A stretch of DNA of 64,000 nucleotides from an uncultured Prochlorococcus sp. (GCA_902612005.1 CACMCA010000001.1:1-64000); one strand, 5' to 3'. Positions 39,394 through 51,366 are shown, numbered from the stretch's first letter. Notes: generated by a model not told the origin, from the letters alone. Made by a program: numbers and translations.

Positions 39394-40557
39394 GTGGCCA
39401 TACAACAAAAATTATCATTGATGATTCCTGGACCCACCCCAGTTCCAGAAAAAGTTTTACAAGCATTAAGTAAGCATCCAATAGGCCATCGCAGTAAAGA
39501 ATTTCAAGATCTTGTAGAGAGTACAACTAAAAATTTACAGTGGCTTCATCAAACTCAAAATGATGTTCTAACAATCACTGGTAGTGGGACTGCCGCAATG
39601 GAGGCTGGAATAATAAATACCTTAAGCAGAGGAGATAAAGTAATTTGTGGAGAAAATGGAAAATTTGGCGAAAGATGGGTAAAAGTTGCTAAAGAATTTG
39701 GTCTGGAAGTAATAAAAATTGATTCCGAATGGGGAACTCCACTTGATCCAGAAGAATTCAAAAAGGTATTAGAGGAAGATAAACAAAAAGAAATAAAGGC
39801 GGTTATTTTGACACATTCTGAAACCTCAACAGGTGTGATTAATGATCTAGAAACTATAAGTTCATATATTAGCGAACACAAGACAGCTTTATCAATTGTT
39901 GACTGCGTTACAAGTCTTGGTGCTTGCAATGTACCGGTAGATGAATGGGAATTAGATATAGTTGCTTCAGGATCACAAAAGGGATATATGATACCTCCTG
40001 GGCTTAGTTTTATAGCAATGAGCCAAAAAGCTTGGGAAGCTGCAGAAGAATCTAATTTACCAAAATTTTATTTAAATTTAAAAGCCTACAAAAAAAGTCT
40101 TTTAAGTAATAGTAATCCTTATACCCCAGCAGTTAATTTGGTTTTTGCTTTAGATGAAGCTTTAAAAATGATGAGAGAAGAAGGCTTAGATAACATTTTC
40201 TTTAGACACAATAAACATAAATTAGCAATGAGCAAAGCTATTAAGGCTTTAAATCTAAAATTATATGCTGATGAAAATTGTTTAAGCCCATCAATTACTG
40301 CAATAAAAACTGAAGGAATTGATGCTGAAGAATTTAGAAAAACAATAAAGAATAATTTCGATATTTTACTTGCCGGTGGTCAAGATCACTTGAAGGGGAA
40401 AATATTTAGAGTGGGGCACTTAGGTTATGTAAATGATAGAGATATTCTTACAGTAGTTTCTGCCATAAGTAATACACTTCTCGACCTCGGTAAAATTACA
40501 AGTCAACAAGCTGGTGAAGCATTAGTTGTGGTATCTAAATATCTTGAGGGGAATTAA
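39394..40557 (+). CDS. Class V aminotransferase (serine/alanine-glyoxylate aminotransferase; GTG start)
   Basis: MIPGPTPVPEKVLQALSKHPIGHRSKEF, VASGSQKGYMIPPGLSFIAMS. Confidence 0.92.
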   Translation: MAIQQKLSLMIPGPTPVPEKVLQALSKHPIGHRSKEFQDLVESTTKNLQWLHQTQNDVLTITGSGTAAMEAGIINTLSRGDKVICGENGKFGERWVKVAKEFGLEVIKIDSEWGTPLDPEEFKKVLEEDKQKEIKAVILTHSETSTGVINDLETISSYISEHKTALSIVDCVTSLGACNVPVDEWELDIVASGSQKGYMIPPGLSFIAMSQKAWEAAEESNLPKFYLNLKAYKKSLLSNSNPYTPAVNLVFALDEALKMMREEGLDNIFFRHNKHKLAMSKAIKALNLKLYADENCLSPSITAIKTEGIDAEEFRKTIKNNFDILLAGGQDHLKGKIFRVGHLGYVNDRDILTVVSAISNTLLDLGKITSQQAGEALVVVSKYLEGN

Positions 40558-40558
40558 G

Positions 40559-40765
40559 TTAAGTACCAGGCTCTTCAACATTTCCACCTAATTCAACAAT
40601 CTTTTTTCTAAGAACGATTGATTTCTTTTCATCACCATTGGTTTGAGCTATTGCTAGGGCAAACTCTAATTTTTCGAGCTGGTGACCACCCTCGAAAAAA
40701 GATAATTTTTTCTTTATACGGCTTTTCTTACCTTTGTATGAAATTTGTGAAGACATAAAATTCAT
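40559..40765 (-). CDS. Small conserved-looking hypothetical protein
   Basis: 68 aa ORF filling the gap between aminotransferase and next gene. Confidence 0.65.
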   Translation of the reverse strand: MNFMSSQISYKGKKSRIKKKLSFFEGGHQLEKLEFALAIAQTNGDEKKSIVLRKKIVELGGNVEEPGT

Positions 40766-40888
40766 GCTTTAAATATTATTATGCCAACAAAAGGGGACAT
40801 TACGAGAGGAAACTAAAAATATTATTTGACTACAAACTTAAACAAAGAAAATTTTTTCTAATATTATGTGCAAACATCTTTCAAAATA

Positions 40889-41401
40889 ATGCCTAACGTA
40901 AATTTAATCTATTATCTTATTGCAGGTTTTACTTTTGGGGCTTTAGCTCTAAAAACAGGAATTCCTGCTGCTCCTCTTGCAGGTGCTTTAATAGGGGCAA
41001 GCATACTTAGCATCAGCGGCAAAGTCGACCTAGCAGAATGGCCAATTGGCACAAGAACAATTTTAGAAATCGGCATTGGAACAGTTATTGGTACATCATT
41101 AACAAAAGACTCATTAGTCGATCTTCAAATCTTATGGAGACCAGCTATTTTGATTACTTTTACTTTAGTAGTTACGGGATTAGCAATTGGATTATGGACG
41201 AGCAGATTACTTAATATAGATGTAATTACCACAATTCTTGGGGCAGCACCTGGAGGTATTAGCGGTATGAGTCTTGTAGGTTCAGAATATGGAGTAGGAG
41301 CTGCGGTTGCAACTCTTCATGCAGTAAGGTTGATTACCGTGCTTTTAATTCTGCCTTTAGTTGTGAAATGCTTGAACTTGTTTGGAGTAATAAAATCTTA
41401 A
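40889..41401 (+). CDS. AbrB-type (membrane AbrB duplication) protein
   Basis: PAAPLAGALIGASI..., LGAAPGGISGMSLVGSEYGVGAAVATLHAVRL; ATG 40889 (MPNVNL). Confidence 0.85.
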   Translation: MPNVNLIYYLIAGFTFGALALKTGIPAAPLAGALIGASILSISGKVDLAEWPIGTRTILEIGIGTVIGTSLTKDSLVDLQILWRPAILITFTLVVTGLAIGLWTSRLLNIDVITTILGAAPGGISGMSLVGSEYGVGAAVATLHAVRLITVLLILPLVVKCLNLFGVIKS

Positions 41402-41455
41402 ATTTCTATAGACATATCCTCAATAAAAGATATTTTTAAAAAAAGAAAAAGATTA

Positions 41456-41908
41456 ATGAAAACAATCAAGCCAAAAAAATTAATATTACTTACTATTGGG
41501 ATATTTACTCCTTTAACAATCACGACATCAAAAGTTAGTGCAAGCACATTTGGAGCGGAAATTTTTTGTACTATGAGAGATGGGGGAAATGATCACAATA
41601 GTAGTTGGGAGGCTGCTTACACGTATATAAAACAACAAAAAGGAGGAATATTCAAAGTTTCGCCTAAACGAGCAGCATCACAAATTACTGAAACAGTCAT
41701 AAGAGAAAGTGAAAAATTTAGTTATTGCGTTCAATTCTTAGATAATCTTCATCCAAATAGGAAATTACAAAGAGAATTACGAAAAGAAGAAGAAAGAATG
41801 GAAAAACAAGCAAAAGAGAGAGAAAATAATAGAAAAAGATTAGAAAAAGAATTAGAAGAAGCAAATGAAGAATTCACTGAAGAAACATTAGATAGATATA
41901 GTTATTAA
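41456..41908 (+). CDS. Hypothetical secreted protein with C-terminal charged helix
   Basis: Signal peptide-like N-terminus LILLTIGIFTPLTITTSKVSAS; EAAYTYIKQQKGG. Confidence 0.7.
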   Translation: MKTIKPKKLILLTIGIFTPLTITTSKVSASTFGAEIFCTMRDGGNDHNSSWEAAYTYIKQQKGGIFKVSPKRAASQITETVIRESEKFSYCVQFLDNLHPNRKLQRELRKEEERMEKQAKERENNRKRLEKELEEANEEFTEETLDRYSY

Positions 41909-42066
41909 CTAAAGCTTTGAAATTTATTGCAATTTTTTTAAAAAATTTTATAAAAGTTTCTTTTGTATCTATTACCACTAAATTATATTTTCACGAGCTG
42001 ATTTAAGCCAAAAAATATTGACTTTTTAAATATTCAAGCCATTATTCAGTTAACTAAATGATCTGA

Positions 42067-42465
42067 ATGCATATTAATGATGCGGTTTCTTTAGAGGATT
42101 TATGCCCTAAGTTCAGATTGAGACAATGGCGAAAATCTATTCATAGATTTACAGGAAAAAGTTGTATATATTGCGGAAAACCATCTGAATCTATTGATCA
42201 TGTATTACCACGTAGCCAAGGCGGTTTAAGTACAACAGAAAACTGCGTACCAGCATGTCTTTCGTGTAATGGGGATAAATCAGATGAAAATGCTTTGTTT
42301 TGGTATAGAAAACAAAAATTTTATGACCCTCGAAGAGCAATGGCTATAAGAGCGTGGTTAGAGGGAGATTTGAGATTAGCTATAAGATTATTGCAATGGG
42401 CTAATCCTAATTTTAAGTTAAAAGAAAATTACGAAAAAGATGAATCAGAATATAAAGCTGCTTAA
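42067..42465 (+). CDS. HNH endonuclease family protein
   Basis: CIYCGKPSESIDHVLPRSQGGLSTTENCVPACLSCNGDKSDENALFWY. Confidence 0.9.
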   Translation: MHINDAVSLEDLCPKFRLRQWRKSIHRFTGKSCIYCGKPSESIDHVLPRSQGGLSTTENCVPACLSCNGDKSDENALFWYRKQKFYDPRRAMAIRAWLEGDLRLAIRLLQWANPNFKLKENYEKDESEYKAA

Positions 42466-42696
42466 CTACCAAACATTACATATTTTTCTAGAATTGTAAA
42501 TTTCACATATTTTTCCCAATTCTCTTGGCGATTCTGGGAATATTAAAATTGTCAAAAATGAAATGAGAAGTACAAATAATTTTTGATAGAATTTATTATT
42601 AATTAAACTGATTTCTTTTTCTGCAAGACGACTATAACTTTTGCTGATGCAATAAGTTTTTGATTTTAAATCAGGCTTAAGAGCTGTATTCATCAT
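42466..42696 (-). CDS. Small hypothetical single-TM protein
   Basis: 76 aa ORF abutting the HNH gene; TM FVLLISFLTILIFP. Confidence 0.45.
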   Translation of the reverse strand: MMNTALKPDLKSKTYCISKSYSRLAEKEISLINNKFYQKLFVLLISFLTILIFPESPRELGKICEIYNSRKICNVW

Positions 42697-42728
42697 TTAT
42701 TAATACATATGTACTACTTTAACGCCAC

Positions 42729-43628
42729 ATGAAGAATCCCGCAAGTTCACTAAATAATAAAAATAAATTTTTAATCTTGGGATGTGGTTTCAGTGGCAGT
42801 TGCTTTGCAAAAAAGATCAGACAATTAGGTTTTACCGCGTTGACAAGTTCGAGATCTGAACAAAAAGATCCAAATAGTTTCGTATTTAATAGTGAAAATA
42901 ACACTATTCCTGATAAAAAAATTTTTGATGGAGTCACACATATTCTTAGTTGCATACCTCCCGACAAAAATGGAAATGATCCAGTATTAAGAAGTCTTAA
43001 AAATAAACTAAAAAGTTTATCTCTTGAATGGGTTGGCTATTTATCTACAACAGGAGTTTATGGAAACACAAAGGGTGAGTGGGTTTCTGAAATTGATGAA
43101 CCAAACCCTTTTCAAAAAAGAAGTCATAAGAGGTTAAATTGTGAAAAAGAATGGATTGAATCTGGTTTACCTGTACAAATTTTTAGGTTACCAGGTATTT
43201 ATGGACCTGGACGATCCACTTTTGAAGCAATAAAAAATAAAAAAATTCGTGTTATATCAAAAAGAAATCAGGTATTTTCGAGGATTCATGTCGCTGATAT
43301 TACAAATGCAATTATCTATTTATTACAAAATAAAAATTCTTTAAAGTTTTACCAAATAATTAATATTGCAGATGATGAACCCTGTTCTCAGATAGAAGTT
43401 ATTCAATATTGCTACGATTTACTTGGTTTAAAAATGCCAAAGCCAATATTATTTGAGGATGCAAAAGAGGAATTATCACCTATTGCTCAATCTTTTTGGA
43501 TGGAAAATAGAAGAGTTTCAAATAAACTTTTATGCGAAACACTCGGATATCAATTAGTTTATAAAAACTATAAACTAGGCCTAAAAAATTGCTATGTAAA
43601 TAGTTTAAAAAATTTCAACTTTTTATGA
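42729..43628 (+). CDS. NAD-dependent epimerase/dehydratase-like protein
   Basis: FLILGCGFSGSCFAKKI; LSTTGVYGNTKGEWVSE; FRLPGIYGPGRS. Confidence 0.88.
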   Translation: MKNPASSLNNKNKFLILGCGFSGSCFAKKIRQLGFTALTSSRSEQKDPNSFVFNSENNTIPDKKIFDGVTHILSCIPPDKNGNDPVLRSLKNKLKSLSLEWVGYLSTTGVYGNTKGEWVSEIDEPNPFQKRSHKRLNCEKEWIESGLPVQIFRLPGIYGPGRSTFEAIKNKKIRVISKRNQVFSRIHVADITNAIIYLLQNKNSLKFYQIINIADDEPCSQIEVIQYCYDLLGLKMPKPILFEDAKEELSPIAQSFWMENRRVSNKLLCETLGYQLVYKNYKLGLKNCYVNSLKNFNFL

Positions 43629-44659
43629 ATTTTCAAAATACAAATAAATCATTGAAGGTTGTATTAAGCGTTGGAGATGAATCCGGCATAGGGCCTGAAA
43701 TAATTTTAAAAGCACTTTGTTCTAATCAGCTACCAAAAAATATTGACTTTATATTAGTTGGATCAAAAAAAAATCTACAAAATACATATGAATCTCTTAG
43801 ATCATTAGGATTAGAAAACCTTGCAAATCCAAAAAATTTAAATATACTTGATCTCGAAATTTCTTCATCAGACAATGACCCTAAATCAAGTTACGGCAAT
43901 GCAAGTTTCCAATATTTAAACGAAGCACTAGAAATTGTAAAAAAATATCCGAATTCAGCACTTGTAACTGGACCAATTTGCAAGAAATCATGGTATTTAG
44001 CAGGTCATTATTTCTCTGGTCAAACTGAAGTACTATCAAAATCATGTGGAGTAAAAAACGTTGGCATGCTATTCACAGCTAAATCACCAATTACAGGTTG
44101 GAGATTTAATACTTTATTAGCTACAACCCACATAGCCCTATCTGAGGTTCCTAAGAAATTAACTAAGGAATTAATCCACTCTAAACTGGATCTTTTCAAA
44201 GATTTTTGTAATACCTATACTGATAAACCTAGTTTAAAAGTAGCAGGAATAAACCCTCATGCCGGTGAAGAAGGCGTTCTAGGTCATGAAGAGAAAGATT
44301 GGCTCAATGATGCATTAATTACTTGGAATGCAAAAAATAGAGGTATTAAATTATCAGGCCCTTTATCACCAGATAGTTGCTGGAATTCTTCTATAAAAGC
44401 TTGGAATGACAAAAATGCTGAAAAGCATGATGGCATTCTTGCTATGTATCATGATCAAGGTTTAATACCAATGAAAGTGATAGCTCTTAATTACTCAGTC
44501 AATACCACAATCGGTTTACCTTTTATAAGAACATCTCCTGATCATGGAACAGGATTTGATATTGCTGGCAAAGGAATTGCTCAATCTCAAAGCATGATTG
44601 AAGCTATAAAGGCTGCTGTAGAAATGACTAATAATTCAAGACTGCTTAACACGCATTAA
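43625..44659 (+). CDS. pdxA: 4-hydroxythreonine-4-phosphate dehydrogenase
   Basis: SVGDESGIGPEIILKAL; AGINPHAGEEGVLGHEE; MYHDQGLIPMKV; RTSPDHGTGFDIAGKG. Confidence 0.96.
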   Translation: MNFQNTNKSLKVVLSVGDESGIGPEIILKALCSNQLPKNIDFILVGSKKNLQNTYESLRSLGLENLANPKNLNILDLEISSSDNDPKSSYGNASFQYLNEALEIVKKYPNSALVTGPICKKSWYLAGHYFSGQTEVLSKSCGVKNVGMLFTAKSPITGWRFNTLLATTHIALSEVPKKLTKELIHSKLDLFKDFCNTYTDKPSLKVAGINPHAGEEGVLGHEEKDWLNDALITWNAKNRGIKLSGPLSPDSCWNSSIKAWNDKNAEKHDGILAMYHDQGLIPMKVIALNYSVNTTIGLPFIRTSPDHGTGFDIAGKGIAQSQSMIEAIKAAVEMTNNSRLLNTH

Positions 44660-45142
44660 AACTTGACCAAATTCAACTGGAGTTCCATTTTCAACGAGAA
44701 TCTCTACTATTTCAGCATTAAATTCAGATTCAATTTCATTCATTAACTTCATTGCTTCCAAAATACAAATAGTTTGGCCGACCCTAACGTTATTTCCTAC
44801 TTCGACGAATGGCTCCTCACCAGGCGCCGCAGCCCTATAAAATGTCCCAACCATAGGAGATGTAATTTCAGTTAGATCAGAACGTCCTGGGGGTGCCACC
44901 TGAGGTACTTCAGGCTCATTAACAACAGGGATATTATCATTAATAGTTTTTTGATTAGCATTTATTTGCTTATCAAAAGAAGTATCAGAAACTAAATTAT
45001 TAATAACTTGGTTCTGATCAAATACATTCCTTTTTATTTCTAGTTTAAAATCTTCTCCCTCTAGCGAGAACTCTTGTATATCACTTGTAGAGATTTTCTC
45101 TATTAAGCGATTTAAGTCTTCATGATCTAATTTCATAGCCAT
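44636..45142 (-). CDS. accB: Acetyl-CoA carboxylase biotin carboxyl carrier protein
   Basis: ICILEAMKLMNEIESE biotinylation site; SPMVGTFYRAAAPGEEPF. Confidence 0.97.
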   Translation of the reverse strand: MAMKLDHEDLNRLIEKISTSDIQEFSLEGEDFKLEIKRNVFDQNQVINNLVSDTSFDKQINANQKTINDNIPVVNEPEVPQVAPPGRSDLTEITSPMVGTFYRAAAPGEEPFVEVGNNVRVGQTICILEAMKLMNEIESEFNAEIVEILVENGTPVEFGQVLMRVKQS

Positions 45143-45702
45143 TAATTTTCACGTCCAAGATAACTGTCATTACGAGTATCAACTTTAATCATTTCTCCCA
45201 CAGAAATAAATAAAGGAACCATAACTTGAGCACCTGTTTCTAGAATAGCTGGTTTCGTGCCCCCACTAGCAGTGTCACCTTTAACTCCTGGATCAGTCTC
45301 AGTAACTTTCAAAGTAATAGATATTGGAAGTTCTACTTCTAAAACTTTACCATTATGAAAAATTACATTAACCTCCATTCCCTCTTTCAAATACTTTGCA
45401 CCTTTACCGATTTGTTCAGAGGTGAGTCTTGTCTCTTCAAAACTTGTCATGTCCATAAAAACATAATCACCAGACTCCACATAAGTATGCTGCAGGTTAG
45501 ACTTCTCAAGGATAGCCTGCTGTACTGATTCTCCGGCTCGAAAAGTTTTTTCAACCACGTTGCCGCTTCGAACTGATTTTAATTTTGTTCGCACAAAAGC
45601 AGAACCCTTGCCAGGCTTGACATGTAGAAATTCTACAACACGCCAAACTTGTCCATCCAATTCGATGGTAGTACCTGTGCGAAAATCGTTACTGGAAATC
45701 AT
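45142..45702 (-). CDS. efp: Elongation factor P
   Basis: [42 protein letters not shown]; start adjusted to 45702. Confidence 0.97.
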   Translation of the reverse strand: MISSNDFRTGTTIELDGQVWRVVEFLHVKPGKGSAFVRTKLKSVRSGNVVEKTFRAGESVQQAILEKSNLQHTYVESGDYVFMDMTSFEETRLTSEQIGKGAKYLKEGMEVNVIFHNGKVLEVELPISITLKVTETDPGVKGDTASGGTKPAILETGAQVMVPLFISVGEMIKVDTRNDSYLGREN

Positions 45703-45745
45703 TCCTGTATTACATCCCCAAGGATCATAAACCTGCAAGAGTGCT

Positions 45746-46837
45746 ATGCAAAAATTCTTATCAAATCAGAACAAACTTTTCTTAATTCTATCGATTGTAA
45801 TTTTACAGGTTTTTCTCTTAAAACCGATTAAAGTACTAGCTGATTTACCTACTGGAAACGCAGTAAAAGACCCCAGTGCAATCCTCAGAAACGCACTCCC
45901 TATCAAGCAAGTTGAGTTACAAGAACTTCAACACAAATTGGAAGAAACTAGTGACCTTGTAAGAGGAGGAAGATGGCCCGCTCTTACAAAAACTGTTACA
46001 AAATGTCAATCTTTACTAAAAAAATACCAGAGTAAAATTATTCAAGAATTACCAAACGATAAAAAGAAAATTGCTGAAAAAACATTTTTAGAACTCAAAG
46101 AAAATTTTGATAGTCTTCAAGATTACTCTAAATCAAAGGATAAGTACTCATTCATAGAGACCCGAAGAGATGCTTTAAATAAAATAGGTGGATTAGAAGA
46201 ATATTTTCTACCAAATGAATTTCCATACTCTATTCCTCAGGAATTTGATAATTTACCAAGATTACTGGGCCGAGCAAAAGTCAATATAAAAACCTCCAAA
46301 GGAGATATGCAAGCAATTGTGGATGGATTTAATGCCCCACTTACAGCAGGAGCATTTATAGATTTATCTTCAAAAAACTTCTACAAAGATTTGCCTATAA
46401 ACAGAGCAGAAGAATTTTTTGTACTGCAAACAGGTGATCCAATTGGTGAAGATATTGGTTACATAGATCCTGAAACAAACGAAGAACGTCACGTTCCCTT
46501 AGAAATAAGAATTCCTAATGAACAAGATACTTTTTACAATCAAACTTTTGAAGATTTAGGTCTTTACACAGAGACGCCAACATTACCTTTTGCAACACTT
46601 GGAACTCTAGGATGGTCACATTCAAATACCGCAGTTGATGATGGCTCATCGCAATTTTTCTTCTTTTTATATGAAGCAGAATTAAATCCAGCAGGTCGAA
46701 ATTTAATTGACGGGAGGAATGCTGCCTTTGGTTACGTTATAGATGGATTTGATGTATTAGAAGAGCTTACTAAAGATGACAAAATAATTTCAATTAATGT
46801 TATGGAAGGGATTGAAAACCTTAAATTAAATGCATAA
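45746..46837 (+). CDS. Peptidyl-prolyl cis-trans isomerase, cyclophilin-type, exported (TLP40-like)
   Basis: Signal peptide; [41 protein letters not shown]. Confidence 0.88.
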   Translation: MQKFLSNQNKLFLILSIVILQVFLLKPIKVLADLPTGNAVKDPSAILRNALPIKQVELQELQHKLEETSDLVRGGRWPALTKTVTKCQSLLKKYQSKIIQELPNDKKKIAEKTFLELKENFDSLQDYSKSKDKYSFIETRRDALNKIGGLEEYFLPNEFPYSIPQEFDNLPRLLGRAKVNIKTSKGDMQAIVDGFNAPLTAGAFIDLSSKNFYKDLPINRAEEFFVLQTGDPIGEDIGYIDPETNEERHVPLEIRIPNEQDTFYNQTFEDLGLYTETPTLPFATLGTLGWSHSNTAVDDGSSQFFFFLYEAELNPAGRNLIDGRNAAFGYVIDGFDVLEELTKDDKIISINVMEGIENLKLNA

Positions 46838-47816
46838 AGAAAAATTAGAAGATTTAGGAGAAAAAGAATTAATAAATAGGCTAGGAAAATTTATGCCTAA
46901 AAACCAAATTTTGGATGATTGTGCTTTAATCAAAACTAGAAATGAAAATTTACTTGTTAATACCGATTCTTTGGTGGAAAATGTTCATTTCAATGACTTT
47001 ACTATTTGTCCTAGAGACCTTGGGTGGAAAGCAGTTGTTAGCAACATCTCTGACTTATTATCCAGTGGAAGCAAGAAAACTTTAGGTATTACAATAAGCC
47101 TAGTTCTACCTGCAAGAACTGAGTGGATTTGGGTTGAAGAACTATACAAAGGAATAAATAAAGCATTAAAAGAATATGGCGGAGTGATTCTAGGGGGAGA
47201 TTGCTCAAAGGGGTATGAGAAAATCATTTCAATTACGGCCTTTGGAATTCAAGGTGAACTTGAATTACGAAGAAACGCATGTAAACCCGGAGATATAATC
47301 TTAACCACAGGAATTCATGGTCTTAGCAAACTGGGATTTTTGATACAAAATAAAATTAATTTCGATAATAAATTTTCTCTTAATGAAAGATTAATCATTA
47401 AGTCCATTGAACATTTTTGCCGCCCTAAAGTTTATCCAAGTTTTCTAAATAATCTCCTCAAAACTCGTTCCAATAAAAATATAAGGAAAATAGGATGTAC
47501 CGATAGCAGTGATGGTCTATTTCAAGCCTTACAAGATTTAGCGATAGCTAGCAACTGCAAAGCGATTATAAACTATGAAAAAATACCTAAAGATAAGGAT
47601 TGGCCTAAAGGAGATAAATGGGACGAATACTATTTTTTTGGAGGTGAGGATTATGAATTAGTTTTCTCATTGCCCAAAAAATGGGCAAAAAATTTATCTA
47701 AACTTGATAAAGATATTAACGAGATTGGGTTTTTTACTGATGGTGAACCATCTATAGAATTTAAAGATAATGAAAAAAACAAATTATTTAATAACATACC
47801 TTTCAAACACTTTTAA
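46830..47816 (+). CDS. thiL: Thiamine-monophosphate kinase
   Basis: LVNTDSLVENVHF, GGVILGGDCSKG, GCTDSSDGLFQAL, FFGGEDYELVFSLP. Confidence 0.95.
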   Translation: MHKEKLEDLGEKELINRLGKFMPKNQILDDCALIKTRNENLLVNTDSLVENVHFNDFTICPRDLGWKAVVSNISDLLSSGSKKTLGITISLVLPARTEWIWVEELYKGINKALKEYGGVILGGDCSKGYEKIISITAFGIQGELELRRNACKPGDIILTTGIHGLSKLGFLIQNKINFDNKFSLNERLIIKSIEHFCRPKVYPSFLNNLLKTRSNKNIRKIGCTDSSDGLFQALQDLAIASNCKAIINYEKIPKDKDWPKGDKWDEYYFFGGEDYELVFSLPKKWAKNLSKLDKDINEIGFFTDGEPSIEFKDNEKNKLFNNIPFKHF

Positions 47817-48839
47817 TTACTCCCAATTTTTAGCAACAATCTCTGCTAAATCTACAACTCTCTGACTATAACCCCACTCATTGTCATACCATGCAAGCAC
47901 CTTTACAAGGTTATCGCCGATACACATAGTAAGATCACTATCTACAATTGATGATTCATTGGTACCTGCATAATCGCTTGACACCAATGGTTCATCTCCA
48001 TACTTAATAATGCCTTTCATTGAATTTAGAGATGCTTCCTTGAGAGCATTATTTATTTCTTCAGCTGTGACAGATTTAGAAGATTCAAAAACAAAATCTA
48101 CTGCTGAAACGTTAGGAGTTGGAACTCTCATTGCAATTCCTGTTAATTTACCTTTCATTTCTGGGTATACAAGAGCTACTGCTTTTGCCGCTCCTGTAGA
48201 AGTAGGAACAATGTTTGTAGCAGCGGCTCTAGCCCTTCTTAGATCTCTATGACTATTATCTAAAATTCTTTGATCACCTGTATAACTATGAATTGTAGTC
48301 ATCAAACCTTTGTTAATCCCAAAAGTTTGGTCTAAAACTTTAACTACTGGAGCTAAACAGTTCGTTGTACAACTAGCATTACTCAAAATATCGTAATCTT
48401 TGTGTTTATATGTATCAGCATTAACTCCAACTACATAGGTACCAACGCCATCACCTTTACCAGGAGCAGTTAAGATAACTTTTCTTGCTCCTACCTCTAG
48501 GTGCTTGCTTGCACCTACGTCTGTATTAAATACTCCAGTTGATTCAATAACCAAATCTACACCCCAGTCTTTCCAAGGGAGATTCATTGGATTTCTATCA
48601 GAGAAACACTTAATTGTCTTGTTATTTATTACAAAAGTATCATCAGTATATTTAATATCTACACCATCAAGTTGACCTAGGACTGAGTCATACTTTAAGA
48701 GATGAGCATTAGTCTTAGGATCTGAGGTGACATTAATTCCAACAACTTCAATATTGGTGTAAGCCCCTCTACTAAGCCAACAACGCATAAAGTTTCGACC
48801 AATTCTGCCAAAGCCGTTAATTGCAACACGCAAAGTCAT
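47817..48839 (-). CDS. gap: Glyceraldehyde-3-phosphate dehydrogenase
   Basis: [53 protein letters not shown]. Confidence 0.98.
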   Translation of the reverse strand: MTLRVAINGFGRIGRNFMRCWLSRGAYTNIEVVGINVTSDPKTNAHLLKYDSVLGQLDGVDIKYTDDTFVINNKTIKCFSDRNPMNLPWKDWGVDLVIESTGVFNTDVGASKHLEVGARKVILTAPGKGDGVGTYVVGVNADTYKHKDYDILSNASCTTNCLAPVVKVLDQTFGINKGLMTTIHSYTGDQRILDNSHRDLRRARAAATNIVPTSTGAAKAVALVYPEMKGKLTGIAMRVPTPNVSAVDFVFESSKSVTAEEINNALKEASLNSMKGIIKYGDEPLVSSDYAGTNESSIVDSDLTMCIGDNLVKVLAWYDNEWGYSQRVVDLAEIVAKNWE

Positions 48840-49032
48840 AACTAATAATTTCTAAATGATTAACCTAAGTTGCTGATCATACTGAATTTTGTGCAATAAC
48901 GTAAGGTTTTTTTGATTTATTAAGCAAATAAGTCTAGTTTTGTATTAATTCAAGGAAAAAAAACATTTTTTTTTAAGAAAAAATAGCAAAATTTTACCTA
49001 GAAGTTATTTTGATTTAAGTAAAAGATAAACA

Positions 49033-50445
49033 TTGGATAAAAAATTACTGTTGAAAAGTCATTTTCATTTTATTGGGATCGGAGGTATTGGGATGTCAGC
49101 ATTAGCAATAGGTTTACTTAAAAAAGGTTGTTCGGTTTCAGGATCTGATTTGATTAAAAACGATGAAACCAAAAAATTGGAGAAATTAGGTGCAGTAATC
49201 TTTACTTCTCAAATTCAACAAAATATAGAATTTATTACTTCAAAATTTACCAACAAATTAATTAATTTTGTTGTAAGCACCGCGATCAAGCCAGAAAATG
49301 AAGAATTTTCGTACTGCAGAGAAAAAAATTTATCAATAAAGCATCGTTCAGAGATACTTGCAATGCTTATGAGCACTTATAGTACATTGGCGGTAGCCGG
49401 CAGCCACGGAAAAACATCAACCAGTACATTTCTTTCTACAATACTTGAGTTATGTACACGTAATTCTTCTTCAATAACTGGAGGAATAGTTCCTATTTAC
49501 AACTCTAATTGTCATTTAGAAGATACAAAATACTTGGTAGCTGAAGTTGATGAATCTGATGGGACAATTAACAAATATAAGTCTGATATCGGAATAATCA
49601 ATAACATTGATTTTGATCATTGCGATCACTTTTCAAATTTAAGCGAAGTCATATCTTCTTTTCAAAGTTTCGCTAAAAACTCCAAAAAATTACTACTTAA
49701 TTTTGATTGTGAAACCTCAAGAAATAATTTTTATTCTCATTGGAAATGGTCAAACACTAGGGCTAAAAACGTAGCTTATGCAATAATTCCGACTGAAATT
49801 AATTCAAAGTATACAATTGGAAAATATTATGAAAATGGAAATTTTATAAGTAGTTTAAATATTCCAATTCCAGGATTGCACAATCTATCTAATATCACCG
49901 CAGCAATAGCAGCTTCAAGAATGATAGGAGTAGATTTTGTAGAAATTAAAAAAAATATAAAACATCTGAAACTGCCCAAAAAAAGATTTGAATTCAGAGG
50001 CCAAGTAGATAAAAGAAGTGTATATGATGATTATGCACATCACCCAAACGAAATAAAAGAGACGATTAAATTAGGAAGATTATTGATTCAGCAAAAACAT
50101 GATAATGAATGTCAAAAAAGTAGATTAATAGCTATATTTCAGCCTCATAGATACTCTCGAGTAAAGCAATTTACGAAAGAATTTGCTGAAGAATTATCAA
50201 AAGCAGATGTTATTTATGTAACCAGTATTTATGGAGCAGGAGAAAGAAACGAAGATAATATGACTTCGAAAATTATCACTGATCTGATTTATAAAAAAAA
50301 TAAAAATGTTAGTTATATAAATAATTATTATGAAGTTACAAAGAATTTTTACGAATTAACTCAAAAAGGGGATTTAATTTTGAATATGGGAGCTGGTGAT
50401 TGTCATAATTTCTGGCCAATTTTAAATGAAAAAACAATTAAATAG
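49033..50445 (+). CDS. murC: UDP-N-acetylmuramate-L-alanine ligase (TTG start)
   Basis: FHFIGIGGIGMSALA, AVAGSHGKTSTSTFLS, DDYAHHPNEIKETI. Confidence 0.96.
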   Translation: MDKKLLLKSHFHFIGIGGIGMSALAIGLLKKGCSVSGSDLIKNDETKKLEKLGAVIFTSQIQQNIEFITSKFTNKLINFVVSTAIKPENEEFSYCREKNLSIKHRSEILAMLMSTYSTLAVAGSHGKTSTSTFLSTILELCTRNSSSITGGIVPIYNSNCHLEDTKYLVAEVDESDGTINKYKSDIGIINNIDFDHCDHFSNLSEVISSFQSFAKNSKKLLLNFDCETSRNNFYSHWKWSNTRAKNVAYAIIPTEINSKYTIGKYYENGNFISSLNIPIPGLHNLSNITAAIAASRMIGVDFVEIKKNIKHLKLPKKRFEFRGQVDKRSVYDDYAHHPNEIKETIKLGRLLIQQKHDNECQKSRLIAIFQPHRYSRVKQFTKEFAEELSKADVIYVTSIYGAGERNEDNMTSKIITDLIYKKNKNVSYINNYYEVTKNFYELTQKGDLILNMGAGDCHNFWPILNEKTIK

Positions 50446-50456
50446 ATAAATAATTT

Positions 50457-51350
50457 ATGAATAAAAAAATTTTTTCTGAAAACTGTAATTTAAGTAGTTA
50501 TACAACTATAAAAGTGGGAGGAATAGCTGAATATTTTGCTGAACCAAGAAGCATTGAAGAATTTTCATATCTAATAAAATGGGCTAATTTAAACAAACAA
50601 AGATGTCAAATAATTGGCGCAGGTTCAAATCTTTTAATAAATAATATTTTCATAAAAGGCTTAGTTGTATGTACAAAAAAATTGAAATCATTAAAGATAG
50701 AGCCATATTCAGGAATTGTTGAAGCTGAAGCAGGCGTAATGCTCCCAACATTATCTAGTTCTCTTGCTAAAAATGGATTGCAAGGAGGAGAATGGGCTGT
50801 CGGAATTCCTGGAACATTAGGAGGAGCAATATATATGAATGCTGGCACAGGCAATTTATCGCTAGCAAAAAATCTTATTTCCGTAAAAGTTATAAATAAT
50901 AAAACTCATGAAAAACTTGAAATTAAAAAAAAAGATATCAACTTTGAATATAGATTTAGCTCTTTTCAGAAAAATGATTTATCAATTATCAGTGCAAGAC
51001 TACATTTTAAACCTAATGGAAATCTAGAACAATTAATTCAAACAACCAAAAATAACCTTAAATTAAAAACAGAAACACAACCATATCATCAACCAAGTTT
51101 TGGTAGTGTTTTTAAAAATCCTGAAAATAATTATGCTGCAAAATTAATTGATGAAATGGGTTTAAAAGGATTTAAAATTGGCGGTGCTGAAATTTCTACA
51201 ATGCACTCAAATTTTATAATTAACACTTCTTCAGCAAGTTCAAAAGATATTTATGAATTAATAACAGTAATTCAACAAAAAGTACTACAAAATAGAGGAA
51301 TTTTTTTGCAACCGGAAGTAAGAATGATTGGTTTTGACTATCCTGTCTAA
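50457..51350 (+). CDS. murB: UDP-N-acetylenolpyruvoylglucosamine reductase
   Basis: [55 protein letters not shown]. Confidence 0.96.
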   Translation: MNKKIFSENCNLSSYTTIKVGGIAEYFAEPRSIEEFSYLIKWANLNKQRCQIIGAGSNLLINNIFIKGLVVCTKKLKSLKIEPYSGIVEAEAGVMLPTLSSSLAKNGLQGGEWAVGIPGTLGGAIYMNAGTGNLSLAKNLISVKVINNKTHEKLEIKKKDINFEYRFSSFQKNDLSIISARLHFKPNGNLEQLIQTTKNNLKLKTETQPYHQPSFGSVFKNPENNYAAKLIDEMGLKGFKIGGAEISTMHSNFIINTSSASSKDIYELITVIQQKVLQNRGIFLQPEVRMIGFDYPV

Positions 51351-51366
51351 AGAAACTTTTATAAAA

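Noticed and set aside
39555-39929. 124-aa ORF antisense to the class V aminotransferase
   Set aside because: Shadow ORF opposite a conserved gene.
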